DNA of 64,000 bases from CALEMW01 sp035447065 (GTDB lineage: Bacteria; Krumholzibacteriota; Krumholzibacteriia; LZORAL124-64-63). Below the pieces are notes generated by a model. The model did no database searches, was not told where the DNA came from, and saw only the letters and a program-made list of their open reading frames with translations. The position numbers and the translations under genes are program-made. The stretch is taken from contig DAOTGJ010000001.1 of assembly GCA_035447065.1 (NCBI GenBank), positions 124,001 through 188,000 of the forward strand, written 5' to 3'. Shown here piece by piece: positions 31,161 through 39,561 of the stretch; positions within the stretch are counted from its first letter, which is position 1; each line of letters opens with the position of its first letter.

Positions 31161-32051
31161 TCAGGGGCGGCGGCCCTCCAGGTAGAACACCTGGAAGACC
31201 TTCTCGTGGAAGATGGGGCCGTGCCCGAAGTAGCCGTCCTCGCCGAACAGCTCGCCGTGGTCGGACATGATCATGAAGTGGGTGTTGGCCGGGCAGCGCT
31301 CCAGGAATCTGCCCACCTCCCGGTCCAGGTGCTCCACGCAGACCACCTGCTTGTCGTAGAAGGCGCGGAACTGCTCCGGGGTGAAGAACTCGTCCTCGCG
31401 GCGGTCCTTCACGAACTCGCCGGGGTTCTTCAGGAAATCGTCCAGGTGCTTGAAGACGCCGTGCACGCCGGAGATGTGGGGGAGGTCGTCCGCGCTCTCG
31501 CCGGGCAGGATGTAGGGGTAGTGGGTCTCGCCCGTGTTGATGAAGAAGAACGACGGCTTGTCGTCGCGGAACTGCAGCTTGCTGAAGATCTGCGAGATGT
31601 CGTTGTGGCTGGGCGCCAGCTCGTAGCGGTCGAAATGCTGGCTCATGCTGGTCATGGGGTTGAGCACGGGCAGGCTCACCCAGCCCTCGGTCCAGTAGCC
31701 CGCGGCCTTCAGGAAGTGGGGCAGCGAGAGCTGGGGCACGAACTTGCCGAACTCCACGTCCGGCAGGTTCAGGCGCGTGCTCCACTGGGCGAACTCGTCG
31801 CGGTACACGTTGCTGGCGAACACGCCCTTGGGGCTGGTGTGCGGCACCATGCCCATGAGGAAGGTGAAGTGGCTGGGGCTGGTCCAGCTGGCGTAGCTGT
31901 AGCGCGGTTCGGCCAGGCCGATGCGGTCCAGGTTGGGCGTGCGGGCGGCCTTGTAGGCGTCCCAGCGGCAGCTGTCGAAGACGATGAAGACCACGTTGTT
32001 GAGCTTGCCCTCGCGGTGGAGCAGGCCTTTCACCTTGTCGATCAGTCCCAT
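31161..32051 (-). CDS. Sulfatase-like hydrolase/transferase (alkaline phosphatase superfamily)
   Basis: 296 residues. Begins NVVFIVFDSCRWDAY (first metal Asp). SWTSPSHFTFLMG carries the nucleophile in place of the C/S-x-P-x-R sulfatase motif. Further on are NTGETHYPY and MIMSDHGELFGEDGYFGHG (Asp-His pair), then HEKVFQVFYL. Without the formylglycine motif it is not a classical sulfatase; phosphoesterase or phosphoglycerol/phosphoethanolamine transferase chemistry is more likely. It has no signal peptide or membrane anchor. The ATG at 32051 follows GGAAGGA. Only 19 bases separate it from the metal importer, so it may be co-transcribed and use the imported metal. Confidence 0.82.
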   Translation of the reverse strand: MGLIDKVKGLLHREGKLNNVVFIVFDSCRWDAYKAARTPNLDRIGLAEPRYSYASWTSPSHFTFLMGMVPHTSPKGVFASNVYRDEFAQWSTRLNLPDVEFGKFVPQLSLPHFLKAAGYWTEGWVSLPVLNPMTSMSQHFDRYELAPSHNDISQIFSKLQFRDDKPSFFFINTGETHYPYILPGESADDLPHISGVHGVFKHLDDFLKNPGEFVKDRREDEFFTPEQFRAFYDKQVVCVEHLDREVGRFLERCPANTHFMIMSDHGELFGEDGYFGHGPIFHEKVFQVFYLEGRRP

Positions 32052-32123
32052 CACGGTCCTTCCGGGGCGGGTGGCGTGCGCGGATCGGCCCATGATGCCA
32101 TGACCCGTCTCGACCCGCAAGGA

Positions 32124-32164
32124 AACGCGGCTCCCCGGACGCCACCTGTCCGGGGAGCCGCGTT
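32124..32164 (-). terminator. Strong intrinsic terminator of trxA
   Basis: Perfect 17-bp stem (32124-32140 with 32148-32164), 7-base loop, then TTTCCTTG on the minus strand, 22 bases after the trxA stop. Confidence 0.85.
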
Positions 32165-32186
32165 GCGGGGGAACCGTGCCGACGGT

Positions 32187-32510
32187 CTACAGGGCGTCGT
32201 CCAGCGCGGCGGCCAGCTGCTCCTTGGGCTGCAGGCCCACCATGGTGCTGACGGCCTGGCCGCCCTTGAACACCATCACCGTGGGGATGCCGCGGATGCC
32301 GAACTGGGCGGCGAGCTGCTGGTTGTCGTCCACGTTGATCTTGACCACCTTGGCCTTGCCCGCGTACTCGCCGGCCAGGGCCTCGATGGTGGGCGTGAGC
32401 ATCTTGCAGGGGCCGCACCAGGGGGCCCAGAAGTCCACCAGCACGGGCACGTCGCTGTCCAGGACCTCGCTCTGGAACGTGTTGCTCTCCACCTTGATCG
32501 CGTCGCTCAT
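32187..32510 (-). CDS. trxA: Thioredoxin
   Basis: 107 residues, a complete single-domain thioredoxin. The active site is W-C-G-P-C with Cys32 and Cys35, and the cis-Pro lies in GIRGIPTVMVF. It reduces protein disulfides in the cytoplasm and feeds electrons to peroxiredoxins such as those encoded at 11331 and 61004. Upstream lies a candidate sigma-54 promoter, and a sigma-54 activator gene is divergently transcribed. Its expression is therefore probably under that activator, which is unusual for trxA. Confidence 0.97.
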   Translation of the reverse strand: MSDAIKVESNTFQSEVLDSDVPVLVDFWAPWCGPCKMLTPTIEALAGEYAGKAKVVKINVDDNQQLAAQFGIRGIPTVMVFKGGQAVSTMVGLQPKEQLAAALDDAL

Positions 32511-32570
32511 GGGTCACTCTCCCTCTTGGGTGTCACGGGCCGTGGCCCGGTTGCAGGCTGCGGCCCGTAT

Positions 32571-32586
32571 TGCAGCGGTCGTGCCA
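32571..32586 (-). promoter_or_regulatory. Candidate sigma-54 promoter of trxA
   Basis: On the minus strand TGGCACG-N4-CTGCA, with the invariant GG and GC doublets exactly 10 bases apart; one mismatch from TGGCACG-N4-TTGCA. Transcription would start near 32560, leaving a ~50-base leader before the ATG at 32510. Confidence 0.6.
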
Positions 32587-32623
32587 GTCCCGCAACAAGG
32601 CTGAGATCATTTGTATCTTCAAT

Positions 32624-32633
32624 CATTGCAATG
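32624..32633. promoter_or_regulatory. Palindrome CATTGCAATG, candidate activator site
   Basis: Perfect 10-base palindrome with a TTGC/GCAA core, about 65-70 bases upstream of the predicted trxA start. It could be an upstream activator site for the divergent sigma-54 regulator. Confidence 0.4.
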
Positions 32634-32655
32634 GAATGATCGATTCGACGGCGGC

Positions 32656-32684
32656 TTGCGGGCGGCGAGGAATCGTGGTATGCT
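32656..32684 (+). promoter_or_regulatory. Sigma-70-type promoter of the sigma-54 activator gene
   Basis: TTGCGG (32656-32661), 17-base spacer, TATGCT (32679-32684). Start predicted near 32691, 41 bases before the GTG start codon. Confidence 0.6.
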
Positions 32685-32706
32685 ACAGAAACGTTGAAAC
32701 AAGAAT

Positions 32707-32718
32707 GTTGCGTGCAAC
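32707..32718. promoter_or_regulatory. Palindrome GTTGCGTGCAAC, candidate autoregulatory operator
   Basis: Inverted repeat GTTGC-GT-GCAAC just downstream of the predicted start of the activator gene. It shares the TTGC/GCAA core with 32624-32633. In this position a bound regulator would repress its own gene while acting as a distal enhancer (~-150) for trxA. Confidence 0.45.
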
Positions 32719-32731
32719 GCGAGGTTTCGCC

Positions 32732-34068
<1,337 letters not shown>

Positions 34069-34072
<4 letters not shown>

Positions 34073-34869
34073 ACGTCAGGAACCTGCTCACCGGCTGCGG
34101 CGCCGGCTGCCTGCTCACCCTGGTGGTGGCGGCGGTGGTGGGCGCGCTCGTCTTCCGCGAGGTGAAGGATTCGTTCGACCGCTTCGAGTCCGTGGCGGAC
34201 CTGCAGGCCCGGCTCCTGGAAGAGCACGGCAGCGTGGCCGACTACGTCCCGCCCGCCGACGGCGTGATCCCCGCGGAGCGGCTGGAGACCTACCTGCGGG
34301 TCCAGGCCGACGTGAAGCCCGCCGCCGACAGCCTCGAGACCCGCGCCCGGATCCTCCGCGACCTGGAGGAGGGCGACGGCGCCACCCCCGGCAAGATCCT
34401 CCGCGCCGTCAAGGGCGTGCGCTCGCTGGGCGACGCCATGGGCCGCCTCCTGGAGGCCCGCGACACGGCCCTGCTGGAGCACGGCATGGGCCTGGGCGAG
34501 TACACCTACCTCACGGAGCTCGTCACCCACGGCTGGCTGGGACGCCCCCTGCGCGCCGAGCTGGGCAAGGACCCCAACCACGAGCGCACCCGCCTGCTCC
34601 GCGAGGTCCTCCGCGGCCTCCTGGAGCGCCAGCGCGAGGCCGCCCTCGCCGCCGGCGACCCCAACGTCCTGGTCCCCGCCCTGGACTCCGAGCTCGACGC
34701 CCTGGACGCCGACCTCCACTACGTCCCCTGGTCCCGCGGCCTCCCCGCCGCCACCGAGTCCAGCCTGACCCCCTACCGCGACCGCCTCGAACCCCTCGCC
34801 ACCGACTCCGCCCTCGCCATCTCCTACGGCCTCGAGGGCGAAGCCAACGGCATCACCTACGACTTCTGA
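34069..34869 (+). CDS. Membrane-anchored protein of unknown function
   Basis: 266 residues. One N-terminal membrane segment (~10-30, GAGCLLTLVVAAVVGALVF) leads to a helical soluble domain with charged, Leu-rich repeats (TYLRVQADVKPAADSLETRA, MGLGEYTYLTEL, RTRLLREVLRGLLERQ). I do not recognise the family. The ATG at 34069 follows GAGGAGG and overlaps the sigma-54 activator stop (ATGA), so the two are made together and may act in one pathway. The second half uses CTC for Leu and C-ending codons more than its neighbours do. Confidence 0.8.
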
Positions 34870-34946
34870 CCCCATGGAGCCTCATCCTGCACCAACCCAC
34901 GACGCCGGGGAAAGCCGAAGGAGCCGAACGACGCACCGAATCGCGC

Positions 34947-35037
34947 CCGAGAGGTCCTGACGATGCGAGCCTCGGGAACAATCCGCAGCCCGAAGGGTGA
35001 GGACGTTCCCGAGGCTCGCATCGTCAGGACCTCTCGG
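34947..35037. repeat. 33-bp perfect inverted repeat (long hairpin) between convergent genes
   Basis: Arms at 34947-34979 and 35005-35037 are exact reverse complements over 33 bases, separated by 25 bases. The right arm ends on the stop codon of the minus-strand ribbon-helix-helix gene. The left end is 77 bases past the plus-strand gene ending at 34869. Bases 34870-34946 hold nothing I recognise. It could be a bidirectional terminator or a mobile palindromic element; no long T-run follows either arm. Confidence 0.85.
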
Positions 35038-35211
35038 TCACGACTCGTCGTCGTCCGTCTCCTCCGTCTTCCCCCGCCGCCGCTTGACGGCCTCCTGCAG
35101 GATGAACTCCATCTGCGCATTGACGCTGCGCAGCTCCTGCTCGGCCCAGCGCCGGAGCTCCTCGTAGAGCTCCGGACTGAGCCGAAGGGGGAAGGACTTG
35201 CGCGGGGGCAC
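35038..35211 (-). CDS. Small ribbon-helix-helix (Arc-like) protein
   Basis: 57 residues. KSFPLRLSPELYEELRRWAE followed by SVNAQMEFILQEAVKRR is a textbook ribbon-helix-helix: a beta strand, then two helices with the turn at RSVNAQ. The tail is acidic (EETDDDES). The GTG at 35211 has AAGGAG eight bases upstream; a GTG at 35220 has no usable spacing. It is the last gene of the SPFH-PH-RHH operon. It probably binds DNA as a dimer and may autoregulate the operon. Antitoxins use this fold, but no toxin gene is adjacent. Confidence 0.82.
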   Translation of the reverse strand: MPPRKSFPLRLSPELYEELRRWAEQELRSVNAQMEFILQEAVKRRRGKTEETDDDES

Positions 35212-35216
35212 GATGG

Positions 35217-35666
35217 TCACTCCTTCCCGGGCGAGTGCTTGCGGGCGCGGTCCAGGGCCTTGACCAGGGCTTCGGGATCGGGGGTGCCGATGAGGACCGT
35301 GCGGCCGTCGCGCAGCAGGATGTTCACCGCGCTCGGGCCGGCGATCACGTACTTGCCGTCGCCGGGCTTGAGGGCCAGACCCAGGTGGGTCTCCCGCTTG
35401 GAGCGGGTGACGCGGTACGCGTCGATGGCGGCCAGGGGAATGGTCCGCCGCGGCACGCCCGTCCAGAAGCGGATCCGCAGGGCTTCCGTGTCCACGCGGA
35501 TCCTCAGCACGGCCAGCCAGAGGAACACCGCCGCCCACACCGCGGGCAGCCACCAGATGGGGTCGTCCTCGCCCAGCGCCATGATCAGGGTCGTCGTCAG
35601 GGTCATCAGCGCGAGGAACGCCAGCAGCCAGGTCCCCACCACGGTGCGTTCGTAGATCGGCGTCAT
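35217..35666 (-). CDS. Membrane protein with bacterial PH-like domain
   Basis: 149 residues. Two closely spaced membrane helices (~10-30 and ~37-56) are followed by a beta-rich domain (LRIRFWTGVPRRTIPLAAIDAYRVTRS) typical of bacterial PH/DUF304-like proteins, then a short helix. Function unknown; a membrane-associated scaffold is likely. The start follows GGAGGGG. It lies 10 bases after the SPFH gene and five before the ribbon-helix-helix gene, so the three form an operon. Confidence 0.72.
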   Translation of the reverse strand: MTPIYERTVVGTWLLAFLALMTLTTTLIMALGEDDPIWWLPAVWAAVFLWLAVLRIRVDTEALRIRFWTGVPRRTIPLAAIDAYRVTRSKRETHLGLALKPGDGKYVIAGPSAVNILLRDGRTVLIGTPDPEALVKALDRARKHSPGKE

Positions 35667-35676
35667 CCCGCCCCTC

Positions 35677-36543
35677 CTACTGGTACAGGGTGCCCGCGTT
35701 CACCACCGGCGTGGCCGCGTGGTCGCTGCAGAGCACCACCATGAGGTTGGAGACCATGGCGGCCTTGCGCTCGTCGTCCAGGTGCACCACGCCCTTCTGG
35801 GCCAGCTCGTCCAGGGCCAGCTCCACCATGCCCACGGCGCCTTCGACGATCTGCTGGCGCGCGGCCACCACCGCGGCGGCCTGCTGGCGCTGCAGCATGG
35901 CGCCGGCGATCTCCGACGCGTAGGCCAGATGGCTCAGCCGCGCCTCGATCACGTTCACGCCGGCCCGGTTCAACCGCTCCTGCAGCTCGCGCTCCAGGCG
36001 CTCGTTGATCTCCTCCGTGGTGCCGCGCAGGGTGAGCACGTCGTCGGGGCCGTCGTAGGGGTGGGTGCTGGCCAGGTGGCGCACGGCGGCCTCGCTCTGG
36101 GTCTCCACGTACTCGCGGTAGTCGTCCACCTCGAAGAGGGCCTCGGCGGTGTCCACCACCTCCCAGACCACCACCGTGGCGATCTCGATGGGATTGCCCG
36201 TGGAGTCGTTCACCTTGATCTTCTCGCCGTTCAGGTTGCGGGCGCGCAGCGAGATCTTCTGCTTGGTCATGAAGGGGTTGGTCCAGAAGAAGCCGTTGGC
36301 CTTCACGGAACCCTTGTAGTCGCCGAAGAGCAGCAGCGCCGCGGCCTCCTTGGGGTTCACGATGAAGAATCCGGCCATGAGCGTGAGAGAGACGACGAAG
36401 CCCAGGCAGCCGCCTGCGATCCGCATGGGATCCTTGGCCGGTACGCCCATGATGAACACCCAGATCGACGCGGCGAAGAAGACGAGGAGCAGGGGGAGCA
36501 TGAGCCAGCCGGACGTGGCCTTGATCGTCTTTTCCTTGTGCAT
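35677..36543 (-). CDS. SPFH-domain (stomatin/prohibitin-like) membrane protein
   Basis: 288 residues. Two N-terminal membrane helices (~14-34, ~41-62) precede an SPFH domain beginning NPKEAAALLLFGDYKGSV. Diagnostic segments are IEIATVVVWEVVDTAEALFEVDDY and LRGTTEEINERLERELQERLNRAGVNVIEARLSHL. A helical tail follows. Such proteins oligomerise in membrane microdomains and modulate proteases or membrane stress. The ATG at 36543 follows AGGAGGG. Upstream lie two 10-base direct repeats 22 bases apart that may be the operator. First gene of the three-gene operon. Confidence 0.92.
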   Translation of the reverse strand: MHKEKTIKATSGWLMLPLLLVFFAASIWVFIMGVPAKDPMRIAGGCLGFVVSLTLMAGFFIVNPKEAAALLLFGDYKGSVKANGFFWTNPFMTKQKISLRARNLNGEKIKVNDSTGNPIEIATVVVWEVVDTAEALFEVDDYREYVETQSEAAVRHLASTHPYDGPDDVLTLRGTTEEINERLERELQERLNRAGVNVIEARLSHLAYASEIAGAMLQRQQAAAVVAARQQIVEGAVGMVELALDELAQKGVVHLDDERKAAMVSNLMVVLCSDHAATPVVNAGTLYQ

Positions 36544-36586
36544 TGGGACCCTCCTGGGGTGTTGCGAAGCCCGCAGGCTTCTGACT

Positions 36587-36618
36587 TCACAACGATAGCG
36601 GAATGATATCACAATGAT
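36587..36618 (-). promoter_or_regulatory. Helically phased direct repeat upstream of the SPFH operon
   Basis: TCACAACGAT (36587-36596) and TCACAATGAT (36609-36618) differ at one base and are offset by 22 bases, two turns of DNA. They lie 44-75 bases upstream of the SPFH start codon. Candidate operator, perhaps for the operon's own ribbon-helix-helix protein. Confidence 0.45.
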
Positions 36619-36663
36619 GTCCTACGGTCCAGCCCCTACCCGGTTGCGCCCGCATGAAAAACC

Positions 36664-36788
36664 TTGTGCCACGGAAATTGTGCCCGAGTCCTTTTGGGCC
36701 GCTTTCCGGAACATCAGCTGTTGAGAACATTGAAGTTACGAGGTCGAGGCGGGCTCAATCGGGCCCAGGCACAATTTCAGCGGCACAA
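36664..36788. mobile_element. 125-bp MITE-like element with 21-bp imperfect inverted repeats
   Basis: TTGTGCCACGGAAATTGTGCC (36664-36684) is the reverse complement, with two mismatches, of the right end at 36768-36788. Each end holds two direct copies of TTGTGCC 14 bases apart. The inner ~80 bases have no coding potential and are more AT-rich than the surroundings. It looks like a miniature inverted-repeat element or the two ends of a decayed insertion. It sits between the SPFH operon and the pepT terminator. Confidence 0.5.
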
Positions 36789-36790
36789 CT

Positions 36791-36824
36791 AAAAAAAAAG
36801 AGGCCCGACCTTGTCGGCCGGGCC
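36791..36824 (-). terminator. Intrinsic terminator of pepT
   Basis: On the minus strand, GGCCC/GGGCC and GAC/GTC pairs form an 8-bp stem with a 4-base bulge, followed by T, C and nine T's. This is the clearest U-run in the window. Confidence 0.85.
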
Positions 36825-36847
36825 CCGGGCGCAGGACGAGGGAAGGG

Positions 36848-38110
36848 TCAACCCTCCTTCTCCGCCCACACCGCGATGGTCTGCAGGATGCTCTGGGTGG
36901 CCAGCTCCATGTCCTTCACGCAGACCCATTCCGTGAACGAGTGGAAGCTCTGCTCGCCCGTGAAGATGTTGGGCGTGGGCAGGCCGCGGGCCGAGAGGTT
37001 GGAGCCGTCGGTGCCGCCGCGGATGGAACCCAGGTGCGGCGTGAGGCCGGTGCGGCGGATCCCCTCCATGGCGTACGCCACGGCGCGGGGCTCCTTCTCC
37101 AGGTCGTACTTCATGTTGCGGTAGTACTGCTTGATCTCGATCTCCACCGAGCTGCCGGGCCAGTTGGTGCACGCCTTCTCCGCCAGCTCCTCGATGAGCT
37201 TGGCCTTGGGGGCCAGGCCCTCCTCGTCGAAGTCGCGGATCAGCACGTGGATGCTGGTGCTGCTGGTGTTGCCCTCCATGGTGATGGGGTGCACGTAGCC
37301 CTGCTTGCCCTCGGTGGTCTCGGGGGCCATGTCGTGGGGCAGCAGCGCGATGAAGTCCGCCGCCACGCGCACGGAGCTGATCATCTTGTCCTTGGCGTAG
37401 CCGGGATGGATGTCGCGGCCGGTGAAGACCACGATGGCGCTGTCGGCGCAGAAGGTCTCGTTCTCGATCTCGCCGCGCTGGCCGCCGTCCATGGTGTAGG
37501 CCACCGTCGCGCCGAACTTCTTCACATCGAAATGCAGCACGCCCTTGCCGATCTCCTCGTCCGGCGTGAAGGCCACCTTCACCGGGCCGTGCTTGAAGTC
37601 CGGGTTCTCCACCATGCGCGTGAGCGCCTCCATGATCTCCGCGATGCCGGCCTTGTCGTCGGCGCCCAGCAGGGTGGTGCCGTCGGCGGTGATGATGGTC
37701 TCGCCCAGGCACTGCTGCAGGTACGGGTTCTCATGGGCGGGGATCACCACCCCGTTCCTGGGCAGCGGGATGTCGCCGCCCTGGTAGTTCTCGTGGAACA
37801 CGGGCTGCACGTTCTTGCCCGACACCTCGGGGTACGTGTCCATGTGCGAGATGAAGGCGATGGCCGGCACCTTCGCCAGGGCCGGATCGTTGGCCGGGAG
37901 GGTGGCGGTCACGTATCCGTGCTCGTCGAGCTCGGCGTTGGACAGGCCCAGGGCCTTCAGCTCGTCCACGAGCAGGCGGGCCAGGTCCAGCTGACAGGCG
38001 GACGAGGGGTAGGTGTCGCTGGTCTCGTCGGCCTGGGTGTTGATCTTGGCGTAGGTCACGAACCGGTCCGTGAGCGAGGGAAACCGGGATGCCGGCTTGC
38101 GCTCGAGCAT
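36848..38110 (-). CDS. pepT: Peptidase T (tripeptide aminopeptidase)
   Basis: 420 residues, the usual length. A dinuclear-zinc M20 peptidase releasing the N-terminal residue of tripeptides in the cytoplasm. Metal ligands lie in FISHMDTYPE (His, then Asp as general base), LLGADDKAGIAE (bridging Asp), FTPDEEIGKG (Glu pair), FTGRDIHPGYAKD and GEQSFHSFTEW (His). The substrate-binding SIRGGTDGSNLSARGLPTPNIF is present. The ATG at 38110 follows GGGAG. Monocistronic, with a strong terminator. The 105-base upstream gap holds no clear promoter. Confidence 0.96.
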   Translation of the reverse strand: MLERKPASRFPSLTDRFVTYAKINTQADETSDTYPSSACQLDLARLLVDELKALGLSNAELDEHGYVTATLPANDPALAKVPAIAFISHMDTYPEVSGKNVQPVFHENYQGGDIPLPRNGVVIPAHENPYLQQCLGETIITADGTTLLGADDKAGIAEIMEALTRMVENPDFKHGPVKVAFTPDEEIGKGVLHFDVKKFGATVAYTMDGGQRGEIENETFCADSAIVVFTGRDIHPGYAKDKMISSVRVAADFIALLPHDMAPETTEGKQGYVHPITMEGNTSSTSIHVLIRDFDEEGLAPKAKLIEELAEKACTNWPGSSVEIEIKQYYRNMKYDLEKEPRAVAYAMEGIRRTGLTPHLGSIRGGTDGSNLSARGLPTPNIFTGEQSFHSFTEWVCVKDMELATQSILQTIAVWAEKEG

Positions 38111-38215
38111 GATGTCGCTCCCTTGAGGGTTGAGGGCGAAACAGGTCACGATTCAGGCGGGTGAGGTGAGGCCAATCTATCGGGTGTGCGATGGGTGTGC
38201 AAGCCTCGGGACGGA

Positions 38216-39547
38216 TCACGAGGCCTGATGCTCCGCCACGTCCTGCACGTCGGCCTGGTCGCCGCCGAACGCCACGCCCAGCTCGCGCAGCAGCCCGAAG
38301 GGCGGGATGCCGCCCGCCAGGATGAAGACGTCGTCGTTGGGCAGCAGCAGCGGGCCGTCGGGGGTGTCCAGCACCGCGCGCTCGGGCTCGATGCTGCGCA
38401 CGGTGCTGCCGCCGCGGAAATCCACGGCGCCGCTCTCGATCAGCGGCGCGATGCGTTCGGCGTTGCGCTGCTTGATGCGCAGCAGCTCCGGCTTGCGGTA
38501 GGAGAGGGTGACGGTGCAGTCCTTCTGGCCGGCGAGGCCCATGGCGGCCTCCACGGCGGAGTCGCCGCCGCCCACCACGAGCACGCGGCGGCCGGCGTAG
38601 GCGGCGGCGTCGATGAGCTTGTAGGCCACCTTGCCCAGGTCCTCGCCCGGCACGTTGAGGCGGCGGGGCGTGCCGCGGCGGCCCAGGGCCAACAGCACGC
38701 GGCGGGCGCGGAAGGTCTTCTCCGCGGTGATCACCTGGAAGTCGTCGCGGCGGCCCACGATGCCGGTCACGCGGTGGTTGGTGTGGACGTCCAGGTCGTG
38801 GTCGCGGTGGAGGCCCAGCCAGATCTCCAGCAGCTCCTCCTTGGTGTACTCGTGCTTGGGCAGGCGGCCCAGGGTGGGGATCTCCACGGGCTGCACCATG
38901 ACCAGCTTGCGCCGGGGATACTGGAGGATGGTGCCGCCGGGCGCCTGCTGATCCAGCACGCTGCAGCTCAGGCCGAGCTCGCCGGCGCGCAGCGCCGCGC
39001 TCAGGCCGGCGGGTCCGGCGCCCACCACCAGGAGGTCGCAGCCGTCGCCGCGCATGGGGGGCAGGTCGCGGGCCACGGCCTCGGCCGCGCGGCGGCCGCC
39101 GGCCACGGCGTTGTTGATCAGCGCGAAGCCGCTCAGCTCGCCGGCGATGTAGAGCCCGGGCACGCTGGTCTGGCCGTCCTCGTCCAGAAGGGGGATGTCG
39201 TCGCGCTTGGTGATGTCGCCCAGGCCCACCTGGATGGCGCCCACGGGGCAGGCCTCCGCGCAGCGCCCGTGGCCGATGCAGCGGGCGCCGTTGATGACCA
39301 CGGCCTTGCCGCTGACGATGCCCAGCACGTCGCCCTCCGGGCAGGCCGCCACGCAGGTGCCGCAGCCGATGCAGGCGCCGGCGTCGATCAGCGGGTACTG
39401 GCCCGACGCCTTGTCCATGCCCAGCTCGCGGGTGCTGGCCAGGCGGGCGGCGTCGTCGCGGCGCTGGCGCTGGAAGCGGACGGCGTAGAGGCCGACGCCC
39501 AGGCCGGCCAGCAGGAGCACGACGCCCCAGATCAGCAGGGTCTCCAC
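38216..39547 (-). CDS. Membrane-anchored Fe-S flavoprotein oxidoreductase (TrxR-like fold)
   Basis: 443 residues. An N-terminal membrane helix (~5-25) is followed by a two-cluster ferredoxin domain: CIGCGTCVAACPEG is a complete [4Fe-4S] site, and CIGHGRCAEACPVGAI has His where the second Cys should be. A pyridine-nucleotide-disulfide-reductase-like domain follows, with LLVVGAGPAGLSAALRAGELG (FAD) and VLVVGGGDSAVEAAMGLAG (NAD(P)). No redox CxxC of thioredoxin reductase is visible, so it probably passes electrons between NAD(P)H and the haem chain. GTG start after GAAGGAG. Last gene of the multihaem cytochrome operon, 14 bases downstream of the barrel gene. Confidence 0.88.
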   Translation of the reverse strand: METLLIWGVVLLLAGLGVGLYAVRFQRQRRDDAARLASTRELGMDKASGQYPLIDAGACIGCGTCVAACPEGDVLGIVSGKAVVINGARCIGHGRCAEACPVGAIQVGLGDITKRDDIPLLDEDGQTSVPGLYIAGELSGFALINNAVAGGRRAAEAVARDLPPMRGDGCDLLVVGAGPAGLSAALRAGELGLSCSVLDQQAPGGTILQYPRRKLVMVQPVEIPTLGRLPKHEYTKEELLEIWLGLHRDHDLDVHTNHRVTGIVGRRDDFQVITAEKTFRARRVLLALGRRGTPRRLNVPGEDLGKVAYKLIDAAAYAGRRVLVVGGGDSAVEAAMGLAGQKDCTVTLSYRKPELLRIKQRNAERIAPLIESGAVDFRGGSTVRSIEPERAVLDTPDGPLLLPNDDVFILAGGIPPFGLLRELGVAFGGDQADVQDVAEHQAS

Positions 39548-39561
39548 GGGGTCTCCTTCGG

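Noticed and set aside
31161..32051. Calling the enzyme an arylsulfatase
   Set aside because: The C/S-x-P-x-R motif that becomes formylglycine is missing; the nucleophile region reads SWTSPSHF.
35038..35211. Ribbon-helix-helix gene as the antitoxin of a toxin-antitoxin pair
   Set aside because: Neighbours are a PH-like membrane protein and an SPFH protein; no toxin-type ORF is present on either side.
34963..35655. Plus-strand frame running from the left arm of the long hairpin into the SPFH operon
   Set aside because: It crosses the 33-bp palindrome and lies antisense to the ribbon-helix-helix and PH-like genes; no ribosome site and no recognisable protein.
38203..38224. Stem GCCTCG/CGAGGC as terminator of the multihaem operon
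   Set aside because: Only six pairs with an 11-base loop overlapping the stop region; no T-run.
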